Source: an uncultured Thermomicrobia bacterium (GTDB lineage Bacteria; Chloroflexota; Chloroflexia; Thermomicrobiales; JALYUS01). Taken from it: a DNA stretch of 64,000 nucleotides. Below are positions 53,078-61,546 of this stretch, piece after piece (within the stretch, counting starts at the first letter, position 1; the number at the start of each line of letters is the position of its first letter). The position numbers were made by a program, and so were the translations under genes. The DNA is taken from contig CALBSO010000050.1 of assembly GCA_937968015.1 (NCBI GenBank), positions 62,001 to 126,000 of the forward strand. Direction: 5' to 3'. A model generated the notes under the pieces. That model had not been told where the DNA came from. It saw only the letters and a program-made list of their open reading frames with translations, and made no database searches.

Positions 53078-54234
53078 TACTCCAGCGCCCCCAGGCCGGT
53101 GATCTCGCGACCCACGATGAGCGTGTGGATGTCGTGCGTGCCCTCGTAGGTATCCACGGTTTCCAGATTGAGCATATGGCGGATGACGGGATACTCGGTC
53201 GTGATGCCATTGCCACCGAGGATTTCGCGAGCGAGGCGCGCGCCGCTCAAGGCGACGCGGACATTGTTGCGTTTCGCCATCGAGACCTGCGCGAAAGTCA
53301 TCTTCTTGTCATCCTTGAGCGTGCCGAGTCGGTGCACCATCAGCAAGCCGAGGCTGTGATCGGTCACCATGCGTACGAGTTTGTCCTGCACGAGTTGGCG
53401 CGCGCCGATGGGCTTACCGAAGGTCGTGCGCGTCGCGGCGTACTCCTTTGCCGTCGTGTAGACCGCCTCCAACGCGCCGAGCGCCCCCCAGGCGATGCCA
53501 TAGCGCGCCTGCGTCAGGCAGCCGAGGGGAGAGCGCAGCCCGCCCGATCCCGGCAGCAGGGCATCGCCGGGTACGCGGCAGTCTTGCAGCACGATCTCGC
53601 CAGTGATGCTGGCGCGCATGCTCATCTTCGACATGATCTTCGGCGCGCTGAAGCCTGGGGTCTCCGTCGGCACGATGAAACCGCGCACAACGCCCTCGTC
53701 ATCCTTTGCCCAGACGACGGCGATGTGGGCGACGGGGCTATTGGTGATCCACATTTTGGCGCCATTCAGCACCCAGCCGTCACCATCGCGGCGGGCACGG
53801 GTGCGCATCGCACCGGGATCGCTGCCACCGTCGCTCTCGGTCAGCCCGAAGCAGCCGATCAGCCGCCCGGCGGCAAGTTCCGGCAGATAGCGGCGTTTCT
53901 GCTCCTCCGAGCCGTAGGAGTAGATCGGGTACATGACGAGTGAACTCTGCACCGAGGAGAAGGAGCGCAGGCCGCTGTCGCCCCGCTCCAACTCGTACTG
54001 GATTAACCCGTATGCGACGTTATCCACCCCGGCGCAGCCATACTCCTCCGGCAGATTCGCCCCGAAAATCCCTAATTCGGCGAACTGCTTGACGAGATGC
54101 AGGGGGAACTCGTCGCGGTCCCACCAGTCGCGGATGCCGGGCAACACCGCACGATCCACGAATGTGCGGGTCGTCTGCTGGATCGCGCGTTGCTCCGGTG
54201 TCAGCAACCCGTCAACCGCGAAGAAATCGAGCAT
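53077..54234 (-). CDS. gcdH: Glutaryl-CoA dehydrogenase
   Basis: A 385-residue acyl-CoA dehydrogenase. SVQSSLVMYPIYSYGSEEQK, CFGLTESDGGSDPGAM (FAD-binding), WITNSPVAHIAVVWAK and the VDTYEGTHDIHTLIVGR end with the catalytic glutamate are patterns of glutaryl-CoA dehydrogenase rather than isovaleryl- or butyryl-CoA dehydrogenases. It would convert glutaryl-CoA to crotonyl-CoA and CO2 in lysine or tryptophan breakdown. It heads the operon with lutC and lutB-lutA. The GAGGAGG ribosome site lies at the end of a repeat element (54241-54287). Confidence 0.88.
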   Translation of the reverse strand: MLDFFAVDGLLTPEQRAIQQTTRTFVDRAVLPGIRDWWDRDEFPLHLVKQFAELGIFGANLPEEYGCAGVDNVAYGLIQYELERGDSGLRSFSSVQSSLVMYPIYSYGSEEQKRRYLPELAAGRLIGCFGLTESDGGSDPGAMRTRARRDGDGWVLNGAKMWITNSPVAHIAVVWAKDDEGVVRGFIVPTETPGFSAPKIMSKMSMRASITGEIVLQDCRVPGDALLPGSGGLRSPLGCLTQARYGIAWGALGALEAVYTTAKEYAATRTTFGKPIGARQLVQDKLVRMVTDHSLGLLMVHRLGTLKDDKKMTFAQVSMAKRNNVRVALSGARLAREILGGNGITTEYPVIRHMLNLETVDTYEGTHDIHTLIVGREITGLGALE

Positions 54235-54240
54235 GTGGCC

Positions 54241-54287
54241 TCCTCATACCCCAGTCCCAGCGCCTGCGGCTGGAGGGGTTAGGGTCC
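54241..54287 (-). repeat. C/G-run palindromic repeat upstream of gcdH
   Basis: On the minus strand: ACCCTAACCCCTCCAGCCGC, AGGCGCTGGGACTGGGGTAT and GAGG. ACCCCTCCAGCCGC pairs imperfectly with the GCGCTGGGACTGGGGT half. The layout is that of the other C/G-run elements, and its final GAGG contributes to the GAGGAGG ribosome site of gcdH. Confidence 0.55.
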
Positions 54288-54420
54288 GCGAGCGGTCAAT
54301 CATTGCGCGGGCGCCCCCTTTCCGCGTCAGCGGGCCAAGCCTATCCGCGACGCTCGGTACCGTCAAGCATCCCTCGGCCCCCGCGACGACGAAATCACCT
54401 TCGTTGGATACCCTGCCTTG

Positions 54421-55452
54421 CTATCGGCAACAGGCGCGGATTACATCGAGCACCGCGGCGAGGCCGGGCCGGGCCGGGACGACGCGGACGAGCGCGACAT
54501 CCAGCCCCTCGGCGAGGCGCCGGAACGCCGCCGCCGCGCCCGCCGCCGGACCGTAATAGCCGACCATCCGCAACAGATCGCGTGGGAACGCCTCGATCAC
54601 TTCCTCATTCGGCGCGCCCGCGTCCCGCCGCGCTTCGAGGTCGGTCAAGGCTTCGTCGAAGCCCATCCGCGCGAAATGGGCGCGATAGCCCTGCTCCTTC
54701 GATGCGCCGGGCCGGGCGAGCGCGTAGCCCATGATCGCGCGGGTGAAGGCCCGCCGCGCCGCGTCCTCATCCTCATCCACACAGACGCGGATGTACTCGA
54801 CGATCTGAATATCGGCGAGATCGCGCCCGGCCCGTTTCGCGCCTTCGGCGACGCGCTCGCGGCTCCAGGCGATCTGCTCCGGCGTACACCAGTTCAAGGC
54901 CGCGCCGTCTGCCGCCTCGCCCGCCAGCCGCAACATTTGCGGCCCGAGCGCGCCGAGCATGACGGGTACCGGTGGCCGCTCCCAGGGCCAGTCAAGTTGC
55001 ACGCCCTTGAGCGTCACCGTTTGCCCCGTATAATCCACCCGCTCGCCCGCGAGCAAGCCGCGCAGCGTGACGAGGTAATCGCGCATCAACGCAATCGGCG
55101 GGTGCGCGGGCAGGCCGAAACTCGCCCGGTACGGCGCGCTCGTGATGCTCCCAGTGCCGATGCCGAGGCTGAAGCGGCCGCTCGTCAGTTGCCCGGTCGT
55201 CGCCGCGACGCTCGCAAGCGACGGCACCGACCAGAGCGGCACGGGCACGACGGAGATTCCCGTCCTGAAATCGCTGTTTCCCGCCGCGTCGGCGGCCTCC
55301 GTCCACTGCACGCAGGTATGAAAGGCATCCGGCGCGAAACCGGACGGTGTCCACGCGCTCGTGTAACCTAGCCGCACCGCCTCCGCGATCGCCTCGCGCT
55401 GCTCCGCGTAGGTGATCCGTGGGGTCAAATCCAAGCCAATCCCAATCTCCAT
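54421..55452 (-). CDS. LLM class (F420-dependent type) oxidoreductase
   Basis: A 343-residue luciferase-like TIM barrel. GIGLDLTPRITYAEQREAI, AATTGQLTSGRFSLGIGTGS and PVMLGALGPQMLRLAGE AADG (split at 17 residues) are standard for the LLM class; relatives use coenzyme F420 or FMN to oxidise or reduce a substrate. Which cofactor and substrate are used is not readable. Two in-frame ATGs follow AGGAGG: the one at 55458 is only one base behind it, so 55452 (MEIGIG) is preferred. It is monocistronic, 186 bases upstream of gcdH. Confidence 0.88.
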   Translation of the reverse strand: MEIGIGLDLTPRITYAEQREAIAEAVRLGYTSAWTPSGFAPDAFHTCVQWTEAADAAGNSDFRTGISVVPVPLWSVPSLASVAATTGQLTSGRFSLGIGTGSITSAPYRASFGLPAHPPIALMRDYLVTLRGLLAGERVDYTGQTVTLKGVQLDWPWERPPVPVMLGALGPQMLRLAGEAADGAALNWCTPEQIAWSRERVAEGAKRAGRDLADIQIVEYIRVCVDEDEDAARRAFTRAIMGYALARPGASKEQGYRAHFARMGFDEALTDLEARRDAGAPNEEVIEAFPRDLLRMVGYYGPAAGAAAAFRRLAEGLDVALVRVVPARPGLAAVLDVIRACCR

Positions 55453-55608
55453 CGCCATGCCTCCTGTTCCGCCGCACGTTCACTCGTTGCAGTGTACTGC
55501 CTCATTGCTCCCATATGGACAAATCACTCCGCGGCGGGGATGATGCGGGGGCATCGCAATCCCTCGCGCTCACGGGTATGTCGCCGATAGATTGGGAAGG
55601 AGTGCCAG

Positions 55609-56388
55609 ATGTCCAGTGTGCTTACGCAGTTTGTGGACGACCTCGTTGCCGGCCGGATCGCGGTCGTGGACCTCACGCAGCCCCTCAGCCCGGAGACGCC
55701 GGTGATCGCCCTGCCACCGATCTTCGGCGCGTCGCCGGGCCTGACTGTGGATATCATCTCGCGCTACGACGATCAGGGTCCTGGTTGGTACTGGAATACC
55801 TTGCACATGGGTGAGCACACCGGCACGCACTTCGACGCCCCGATCCACTGGATCACCGGCAAAGACTTGCCGGAGAACGCCACCGACACGATCCCCGCGC
55901 GCCGGTTCATCGGCCCGGCCTGCGTGATTGATGTCTCGGCGGAGGCAGCAGCGAACGCCGATTTCCTGCTCATGCCGGAGCATATCGCCGCGTGGGAAAG
56001 CGCGCACGGCCGCATCCCGCCCGGTGCGTGGGTGCTCCTGCGAACGGATTGGAGCAAACGCACGGGAATTGCGGAGTTCTTCAACGAGGACGCGAGCGGC
56101 CCACACACGCCTGGCTTCCACAAGAGCGCGTCCGAATTCCTCGCCCACGAGCGGGACATCCTCGGTGTCGGCGTCGAGACGGTTGGGACAGACGCGGGGC
56201 AGGCGGGCCGTTTCGATCCGCCCTTCCCGAATCACACGATCATGCATGGCGCGGGAAAGTTCGGCCTCGCCAGCCTCTGCAACCTCGATCACCTGCCGCC
56301 AACCGGCGCAATCGTGATCGCTGCGCCCCTGAAGATCGTCGGCGGTAGCGGCAGCCCCGTCCGCGTGCTGGCGGTCATCCCGACATAG
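55609..56388 (+). CDS. Cyclase family protein (kynurenine formamidase-like)
   Basis: A 259-residue metal hydrolase of the cyclase/KynB type. DLTQPLSPETPV is the start motif, and HTGTHFDAPIHW holds the metal-binding HxGTHxDxPxH signature; a later WSKRTG and the PPFPNHTIMHGAGKFG region complete the active site. Members hydrolyse N-formylkynurenine, isatin or similar amides and lactams. GGAAGGAG precedes ATG 55609. It is followed at 199 bases by a DinB gene, and no tryptophan-pathway gene is adjacent. Confidence 0.88.
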   Translation: MSSVLTQFVDDLVAGRIAVVDLTQPLSPETPVIALPPIFGASPGLTVDIISRYDDQGPGWYWNTLHMGEHTGTHFDAPIHWITGKDLPENATDTIPARRFIGPACVIDVSAEAAANADFLLMPEHIAAWESAHGRIPPGAWVLLRTDWSKRTGIAEFFNEDASGPHTPGFHKSASEFLAHERDILGVGVETVGTDAGQAGRFDPPFPNHTIMHGAGKFGLASLCNLDHLPPTGAIVIAAPLKIVGGSGSPVRVLAVIPT

Positions 56389-56586
56389 TTGAGGCGTGTC
56401 CTCCGTTGTGGTAGGGGTGGTGGGTTGAAACCGGGCGCTGAGGGCAGGGCCGGGATGACGCGGCGGTATGGCTTGCGGGGCGACCGCGGAACTGGAGGCG
56501 GAGCGGTAGGCACAGATGGTGGCACCCCGTATGATTGGAGATTCGGGCAGGCGGCGCCAAATCGCGGTGCGGACGGAGGGGTGGAG

Positions 56587-57084
56587 ATGGGACATGGATT
56601 GCACGATCTCGCTAGGCATAACACCTGGGCAACCGCGCAGATCTTGGCGTTCTGCCGGGGACTCGACGAGCCGACGTTGAATACGACGGTGCCAGGCACA
56701 TTCGGCACGATCATCGCGACGCTGCGGCATACGATCGACAGCGAGATGTCCTATCTCTTCCGGCTCATCGGCAAGGAGTCCGCGTATCCGTGGCGAAGGG
56801 ATGAAGCGGTCGGACTCGATGTGCTGGTGGAGCGCGCGGCCGTGCTGGCGACCACTTGGGAGCAATTCCTCGCGGGCGATGTGGATAGTGAGCGGCCGAT
56901 GGAGGCGCGCGGCAGCGATCCCGAAGTCTACACCGTCCCGGCCGGGGTGTTCATCACCCAGGCGCTGCACCACGCGAACGAACACCGCGCGCAGATCTGC
57001 ACGATCCTCGGCGCGCTGGGATATGAGCCGCCCGATGTCTCGGCATGGGGCTATGCGTTTGCCAGCGGGCGGGCGACGGTGTAG
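56587..57084 (+). CDS. DinB family protein
   Basis: A 165-residue four-helix bundle protein. HNTWATAQILAFCRGL at the start, LRHTIDSEMSYLFRLIG with the first metal histidine, and HHANEHRAQICTILGALG with the HxxxH pair are the family's three-histidine metal site. Members include thiol transferases for mycothiol or bacillithiol and many uncharacterised proteins. The open frame extends 200 bases upstream in low-complexity sequence, but GTGGAG before 56587 and the alignment of the first helix set the start there. Confidence 0.85.
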   Translation: MGHGLHDLARHNTWATAQILAFCRGLDEPTLNTTVPGTFGTIIATLRHTIDSEMSYLFRLIGKESAYPWRRDEAVGLDVLVERAAVLATTWEQFLAGDVDSERPMEARGSDPEVYTVPAGVFITQALHHANEHRAQICTILGALGYEPPDVSAWGYAFASGRATV

Positions 57085-57172
57085 ACAACGACGATCGACG
57101 CGTGACGTTTGACGAAAGCAATGCAAGGCGCCGCCAGGGTCGGTCTCGGGTAGTGGGAGACAGTGCGGGCGC

Positions 57173-57277
57173 GAAAAAAGGGGCGACCAAGCCCTCGGGC
57201 GGAGCCGGGGCGGGCTGAGGCAGCGGGGCTATGGCCGGGACCTCTACCGCGCGCGGCATCTCATCGAGCACTTCTAA
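57173..57277 (+). mobile_element. Relic of an IS5-type transposase C-terminal part
   Basis: The frame ending at 57275-57277 reads LRQRGYGRDLYRARHLIEHF and then stops. This matches the segment behind the DDE glutamate region of IS5-group transposases (usual form YDxxLYKxRHLIExFF). Nothing of the catalytic core or the ends is left. The stop TAA runs into the AAGGAGG ribosome site of the RidA gene, so the relic now forms that gene's leader. Confidence 0.6.
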
Positions 57278-57290
57278 GGAGGGGAGACGG

Positions 57291-57674
57291 ATGCACACAC
57301 CGCATGACATCGGGGTGGCGACGCATATCGGGCGCTACAGCGATGCGATCGAGGTCAGCGAGCCGGCACGGTGGCTCGTTCTCTCCGGCACACCGGGCAT
57401 GCTCCCGGACGGCACGCTGCCCGACTCGTTCGAGGAGCAGGCGGAGCAGGCGTGGGCGAATGTGCTGCGCGCCCTCACGTCCGCGGGGATGGACGTGAGC
57501 GACCTCGTCAAGATCACGCAGTATCTCCTGCGGGCGGAGGATATCCGCGCCTACGGTGCGATTCGCGCGCGCTACCTCGGCGATGCGCGCCCCGCCTCGA
57601 CGCTCATGGTGGTACCGGCGCTCGTCTGGCCCAATATGCTCATCGAGATTGAAGCGTGGGCCGCCGATCACTGA
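57291..57674 (+). CDS. RidA/YjgF family protein
   Basis: A 127-residue protein of the RidA superfamily. RWLVLSGTPGMLPDGTLPD, FEEQAEQAWANVLRALTSAGM and VVPALVWPNMLIEIEAWA are the typical blocks. The position of RidA's catalytic arginine is not convincingly occupied in its usual R-A motif, so it may belong to a Rid1-7 or uncharacterised subgroup rather than true imine deaminases. AAGGAGGGG precedes ATG 57291. It overlaps by seven bases the 3' end of the convergent MBL-fold gene. Confidence 0.85.
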   Translation: MHTPHDIGVATHIGRYSDAIEVSEPARWLVLSGTPGMLPDGTLPDSFEEQAEQAWANVLRALTSAGMDVSDLVKITQYLLRAEDIRAYGAIRARYLGDARPASTLMVVPALVWPNMLIEIEAWAADH

Positions 57675-58531
57675 TTCACCCAGCGGAAGCCGTCGCCATC
57701 AGGGACGATGCGGCCCCACGGCGGAAAGAGCGCGTGCGAGAAGACGAGCGTCGCGCCCTGCGGCACGGCCGCCGCGAGCAGGCGATCGCGCGAGGCGCGC
57801 ATGGCGGCTTGATCGCGATTGACGAGCACCCAGTCACGATGCGCGACCTCGCACGGATGGTGCAGGAGATCGCCGAGCGCATAGAAATGCGCGCCGTGCG
57901 AGGCGACATGGACGATGGAATGCCCCGGCGATTCGCCCGGCGCGTGGATCATCGTCACACCCGGCACAACCTCCCGGTCGCCGCCCACGAGGTCGAGGAG
58001 GCCGGCTCGTTCGAGGGCTTCTATCCGGCTGACGAATTCGGCGTCGGGCGGGTTGCCGTACCGACTTTCCATCCGATCCGCCCGGCCGATCAGGTGGCGC
58101 GCATTCGGGAAACGAGGAGCGAAGCCACCGTCCCACTCGGTAGTCAGGCCGACGTAATGATCGAAGTGCGCGTGCGTCGTGATGACGTGCGTGATTGCCT
58201 CCGGTGAGACACCGATGCTCGCCAGCCCGGCCTCGACACCCGGCGTGCGGCGCGTTCCCTCCCACATCGTCGCGAACTTCCGGCCCCAGGCCGAATCGGG
58301 ATCGTCGAATCCGGCATCCACGAGGATAGATGCATCACCAGAACGGATATGAATGCTATGAAAGCCAATCGGCAGTCGGCCCGACGCGTCCAGTTCGGGT
58401 ATCGCCGCGCGCAGTTCCTCCGGCGCGACCGCGAAATTCTGCGGCCAGAGCGATGACCCGTCCGATATGACAGTTACGGTCGCATCGCCGAACTGGCGCG
58501 ACTCCACGTATGCCGAAGCGTGCTCAGCCAT
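57668..58531 (-). CDS. MBL-fold metallohydrolase (lactonase-like)
   Basis: A 287-residue metallo-beta-lactamase-fold protein. THAHFDHYVG is the HxHxDH motif, APGESPGHSIVHV carries the third-site histidine, YALGDLLHHP the bridging aspartate and FSHALFPPWG the last histidine. Its architecture, with an early ILVDAGFDDP strand, resembles quorum-quenching lactonases and related hydrolases. GGAGG nine bases before ATG 58531. It is divergent from the lipoprotein gene at 58721 and convergent with ridA. Confidence 0.88.
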   Translation of the reverse strand: MAEHASAYVESRQFGDATVTVISDGSSLWPQNFAVAPEELRAAIPELDASGRLPIGFHSIHIRSGDASILVDAGFDDPDSAWGRKFATMWEGTRRTPGVEAGLASIGVSPEAITHVITTHAHFDHYVGLTTEWDGGFAPRFPNARHLIGRADRMESRYGNPPDAEFVSRIEALERAGLLDLVGGDREVVPGVTMIHAPGESPGHSIVHVASHGAHFYALGDLLHHPCEVAHRDWVLVNRDQAAMRASRDRLLAAAVPQGATLVFSHALFPPWGRIVPDGDGFRWVNQ

Positions 58532-58720
58532 CAATGCTCGCCTCCCTCGCCGCGTAAACTTTTCCTGAAGCCGTATCGTTCGTACGCGGTGATCCGCGCG
58601 CTCGTCAGTTCGATCAGTGCATTGATCGGTAGTGTACCCTACACTGGCGCATCGTTACCGCCGATGGTGCGCAACGGAGAGTGGCAGCGGAGCCACACGA
58701 AGAAAGGGTTGGAGGACGTG

Positions 58721-59482
58721 GTGGACCGACGGTACGCGTTACCGGTGATTGCCTTGCTTGTCTGTATGGCGCTTCTGGTCGCATGCGGTGGCAGCACGGC
58801 GACTGATACACCGAAAGCCGCCATACCGACGACGACACCGACGACGGTAGCCGCAAGCGCCGCGACAGCCGTGCCGACGATGGCCCCAACCGCCGCGGGA
58901 TCCGTTTCCGCCGCAGCCGGCTCGACAACCGCGCCGACGGCCTCCGCCGGTGCTTCCGCAGTGGCGACACGCCCGGCTGGGTCAGCAACGACCGGCTCGG
59001 CGACCGCCGGTTCGACGACCGCCGCAGGCTCGACGACGGCAGGCGCGGGCTTGACGCTCTTCACGGATCCGCAGGGGCGTTTCTCGTTCTCCCGGCCCTC
59101 CGCGTGGACGGTGAGCCAGCCCACGTCTTCGCTCAGTGTCGTTGCCTTCACTACGTCTCGGCCGTCCGGCTCCATTGACATCTCGACAGAATCGGTCTCG
59201 GGCAGCATCACGCAATATCTCGACGCCTCACTCGCGGAGATCAAGAAGAACATCCCGGACGCGCAGCAGGTCGGCACGACCAACCTGCAACTCGATACAG
59301 AGTCGGCGGTCCAGATTGACTACACCGGTACCGTCAATGGCGCCAAAATCTACTTCTCGCAGATCTTCGCCCTCCACAACGGCACGGCGTACATTCTGAC
59401 CCTCGGCACCCAGCCCGCGGATATCAATGCGATGAAGCAGCAAGCGATCGTCGTTGTGCGGACGTGGAAGTTCCTTCAATAG
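58721..59482 (+). CDS. Lipoprotein with PsbP/LpqN-like domain
   Basis: A 253-residue protein. VDRRYALPVIALLVCMALLVAC is a signal peptide ending in a lipobox (LLVAC). A Thr/Ala/Ser-rich linker of about 85 residues follows, then a 150-residue domain with FTDPQGRFSFSRPSAWTVSQ at its start and ILTLGTQPADINAM near the end, the pattern of PsbP-like/DUF1795 domains common in lipoproteins. Function is unknown. A GTG start at 58721, six bases behind GGAGG, is chosen over the adjacent GTG and the long upstream frame. Confidence 0.8.
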   Translation: MDRRYALPVIALLVCMALLVACGGSTATDTPKAAIPTTTPTTVAASAATAVPTMAPTAAGSVSAAAGSTTAPTASAGASAVATRPAGSATTGSATAGSTTAAGSTTAGAGLTLFTDPQGRFSFSRPSAWTVSQPTSSLSVVAFTTSRPSGSIDISTESVSGSITQYLDASLAEIKKNIPDAQQVGTTNLQLDTESAVQIDYTGTVNGAKIYFSQIFALHNGTAYILTLGTQPADINAMKQQAIVVVRTWKFLQ

Positions 59483-59575
59483 ATTGCCGCTGGTCATCCG
59501 AAATCGGTCTACTCGCCGATCGTTGCCCCGGCGTAATCCCGGTCGTCAGCGATCTGACGGCCGATGCCGTTGGGG

Positions 59576-59902
59576 TTACGATGCGGCCTCGTGATCTCCC
59601 TGAGTGACAACTGACTCCTCTTCGTTACGGTCGGTGATGAAATGGTTCACCGCCTGCCAATCCACTTGTTCCAGCGACCAATCGAGAAAACCCTTCAGGT
59701 CACCGATCTCACGCGGCGCGTACTGCGTACCGTACTTCACGAGATCATCGCGCAACCGTCGGAGATCGCTCTCTTTGCGAATCCGGTTTACGAGACCCTC
59801 CTGCAGGCCATGCACATCGGAGAATGTTTCGAGTTCCCCCATCTCGTCACGTACTGCGGAATCGCTCTCCAGCCACTCCACGATCAGTTCTGTCGGGTTC
59901 AT
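59576..59902 (-). CDS. Acidic protein of unknown family
   Basis: A 108-residue, strongly acidic protein (MNPTELIVEWLESDSAVRDE...), predicted to be mostly helical, with FLDWSLEQVDWQAVNHFITD near the C-terminus. No family is recognised. It has a convincing ribosome site (GGAGGCACGC before ATG 59902), and its composition differs from the shadow frames around it, so I accept it as a gene. No neighbour on the same strand suggests a role. Confidence 0.65.
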   Translation of the reverse strand: MNPTELIVEWLESDSAVRDEMGELETFSDVHGLQEGLVNRIRKESDLRRLRDDLVKYGTQYAPREIGDLKGFLDWSLEQVDWQAVNHFITDRNEEESVVTQGDHEAAS

Positions 59903-60116
59903 GCGTGCCTCCGTGGGCGCTTTCCATCACCTCTGAGCAGTTTCCTTGACGAGCGCCTATGCATCAACCGGGCCACCGCACATCCTCGCTCCGCACTGAC
60001 CGTTGTATCATGTGACATGGACACCGTTTTCGGATGGCTCGACAGAGATCTCGAACTCAGCGGATTGCCGTGACCCTTCGGAGCAGTACAACGGAAATGG
60101 AGCCCGGCACGCGACG

Positions 60117-61256
60117 ATGATCTTCTTGCTAGGTACGATCAATGAAAGTATGCGATCCCTCCTGCGATCGCACACGCTCGCGGTGATCGTCACGATCATC
60201 TTTTTCGAGGAACTCGGTGTGCCAAGCCCGATCCCCGGCGACTTGATGATGGTGCTCGCGGGCGTGCGCGTCGCGCAGGGGCGCGAACCGCTCTGGCTCG
60301 TCCTGCTCCTGCAGGAGATTGTGACGGTTGCGGGCGCGACAGGGCTTTTCTTTCTCAGCCGACGGTGCGGGAGGCCGCTCATCCTGCGATACGGGCGGTT
60401 CATCCATCTCGGGCCGGAGGCGCTGGCACGGGCGGAGGGGAAGATCCAACGCCACGGCGGCTGGGCGATCGTCGTCGGCCGCATCCTTCCCGGCCTGCGG
60501 ATCGTCACGCCGATCGCGGCGGGGGTGCTCGGTATGCCGTTCCGCGCCTTTCTGCCCGTGCTCGCCCTCGGCGCGTTTCTCTACATCCTCACGTACACCT
60601 TGCTCGGCGTCTTTGTCGGCCCCGCCGCGCTTGCGTTCTACGACCGGGTCTCGCTGCCGATCAGCGCACTCATCTCACTCGGCGTATTGATCGCGCTGAT
60701 CTTTGTCATGCACCAACTGCGGCGCGCCCCCCCCGCCTTCACGCAGGATCGGCACGGCTCGGTCGTCTCAGCGCTCGTCGCGGGCGTGCTTGCCGGGGTC
60801 ACCGGGCTGATGGCGGCGAACAGCGTCAGCGAATTCATCACCTTCGGGCGGCGCGTGTACGGCCATCAGCCGCTCATCGCGACGCGCGGCGTCGGCAGTG
60901 GGTTGCGCTTCCTGATCGCGTGGCCCGCTTTCCTGGTTTTCGCCGCACTCCTCGGGCTGCTCGCCTACGTGATCGGGATCGCGCGCCTCCCCCGCTGGCT
61001 GGCGATCCTGCTGAGCGCGGGTGTGCCGCTCGCGCTCAGCCTCGCCATACTCTATCCATTGACGGAGCGACAGCACGTCGGCTTATCCGAATATCGCGAG
61101 CAAATCATCTTCACGGTGGATACGACGCGGTGGCTCGTCTATGGTGTCGCTCTCGCGGCCTTCCTGCCGCTGCTGCCACACCTGCGTCGCACGGAAATCG
61201 CGCCCGGGTCCGTGATGCATGCCGCGCGGACAACGACGACCGAGGGAGAGGCATGA
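60117..61256 (+). CDS. VTT/SNARE-associated (DedA-like) membrane protein
   Basis: A 379-residue protein. The first 200 residues form a DedA/VTT domain: FFEELGVPSPIPGDLMM with the acidic re-entrant motif, and GGWAIVVGRILPGLRIVTPIAAGVLGM with the family's F/GR-x-hPGxR signature. Five to six further membrane segments follow without a recognised family, including RFLIAWPAFLVFAALLGLLA. Such proteins move or scramble lipids or take part in envelope integrity. No strong ribosome site is seen; ATG 60117 is chosen as the first methionine before the first helix, and 60150 is possible. Confidence 0.8.
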   Translation: MIFLLGTINESMRSLLRSHTLAVIVTIIFFEELGVPSPIPGDLMMVLAGVRVAQGREPLWLVLLLQEIVTVAGATGLFFLSRRCGRPLILRYGRFIHLGPEALARAEGKIQRHGGWAIVVGRILPGLRIVTPIAAGVLGMPFRAFLPVLALGAFLYILTYTLLGVFVGPAALAFYDRVSLPISALISLGVLIALIFVMHQLRRAPPAFTQDRHGSVVSALVAGVLAGVTGLMAANSVSEFITFGRRVYGHQPLIATRGVGSGLRFLIAWPAFLVFAALLGLLAYVIGIARLPRWLAILLSAGVPLALSLAILYPLTERQHVGLSEYREQIIFTVDTTRWLVYGVALAAFLPLLPHLRRTEIAPGSVMHAARTTTTEGEA

Positions 61257-61294
61257 TAATGAGGGGCAGGCCGAAGCCTCCGCTGCCGGGTCCG

Positions 61295-61534
61295 TCAATC
61301 GTCTCGCAATACCCCGTCGGGAGCAGGCTGCAGGCGGGCTGCCGGTTCCCAGCAGATATTACAACGTGGACGAGCCGCTCCAGAGCGCGTTTCGGCGAAG
61401 CGCCCGCAACGACCTGCCCCGACTCCCATGCTTTCGGTATCCGCGGGCGTGTGCGCGGTGATTTGTGCCCAGTGGCGGCAGCCGCTACAGGTGAGCGGCG
61501 CCGGGATCGGACGTTCGGATGGAATAACCTGCAT
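61295..61534 (-). CDS. Small cysteine-rich protein downstream of MgtC
   Basis: A 79-residue protein with paired cysteines: TCSGCRHW, a single Cys in GRCGRF and CNICWEP, an arrangement that could bind one zinc ion. No family name can be given. GGGGAGG lies six bases before ATG 61534, and only 12 bases separate it from the stop of the MgtC gene on the same strand, so the two are probably co-transcribed. Confidence 0.6.
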   Translation of the reverse strand: MQVIPSERPIPAPLTCSGCRHWAQITAHTPADTESMGVGAGRCGRFAETRSGAARPRCNICWEPAARLQPAPDGVLRDD

Positions 61535-61546
61535 CGAATCCTCCCC

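Noticed and set aside
54418..55371. Plus-strand open frame opposite the LLM oxidoreductase
   Set aside because: The minus strand carries the LLM-class motifs and a ribosome site; the plus-strand product is Arg/Ala-rich without features.
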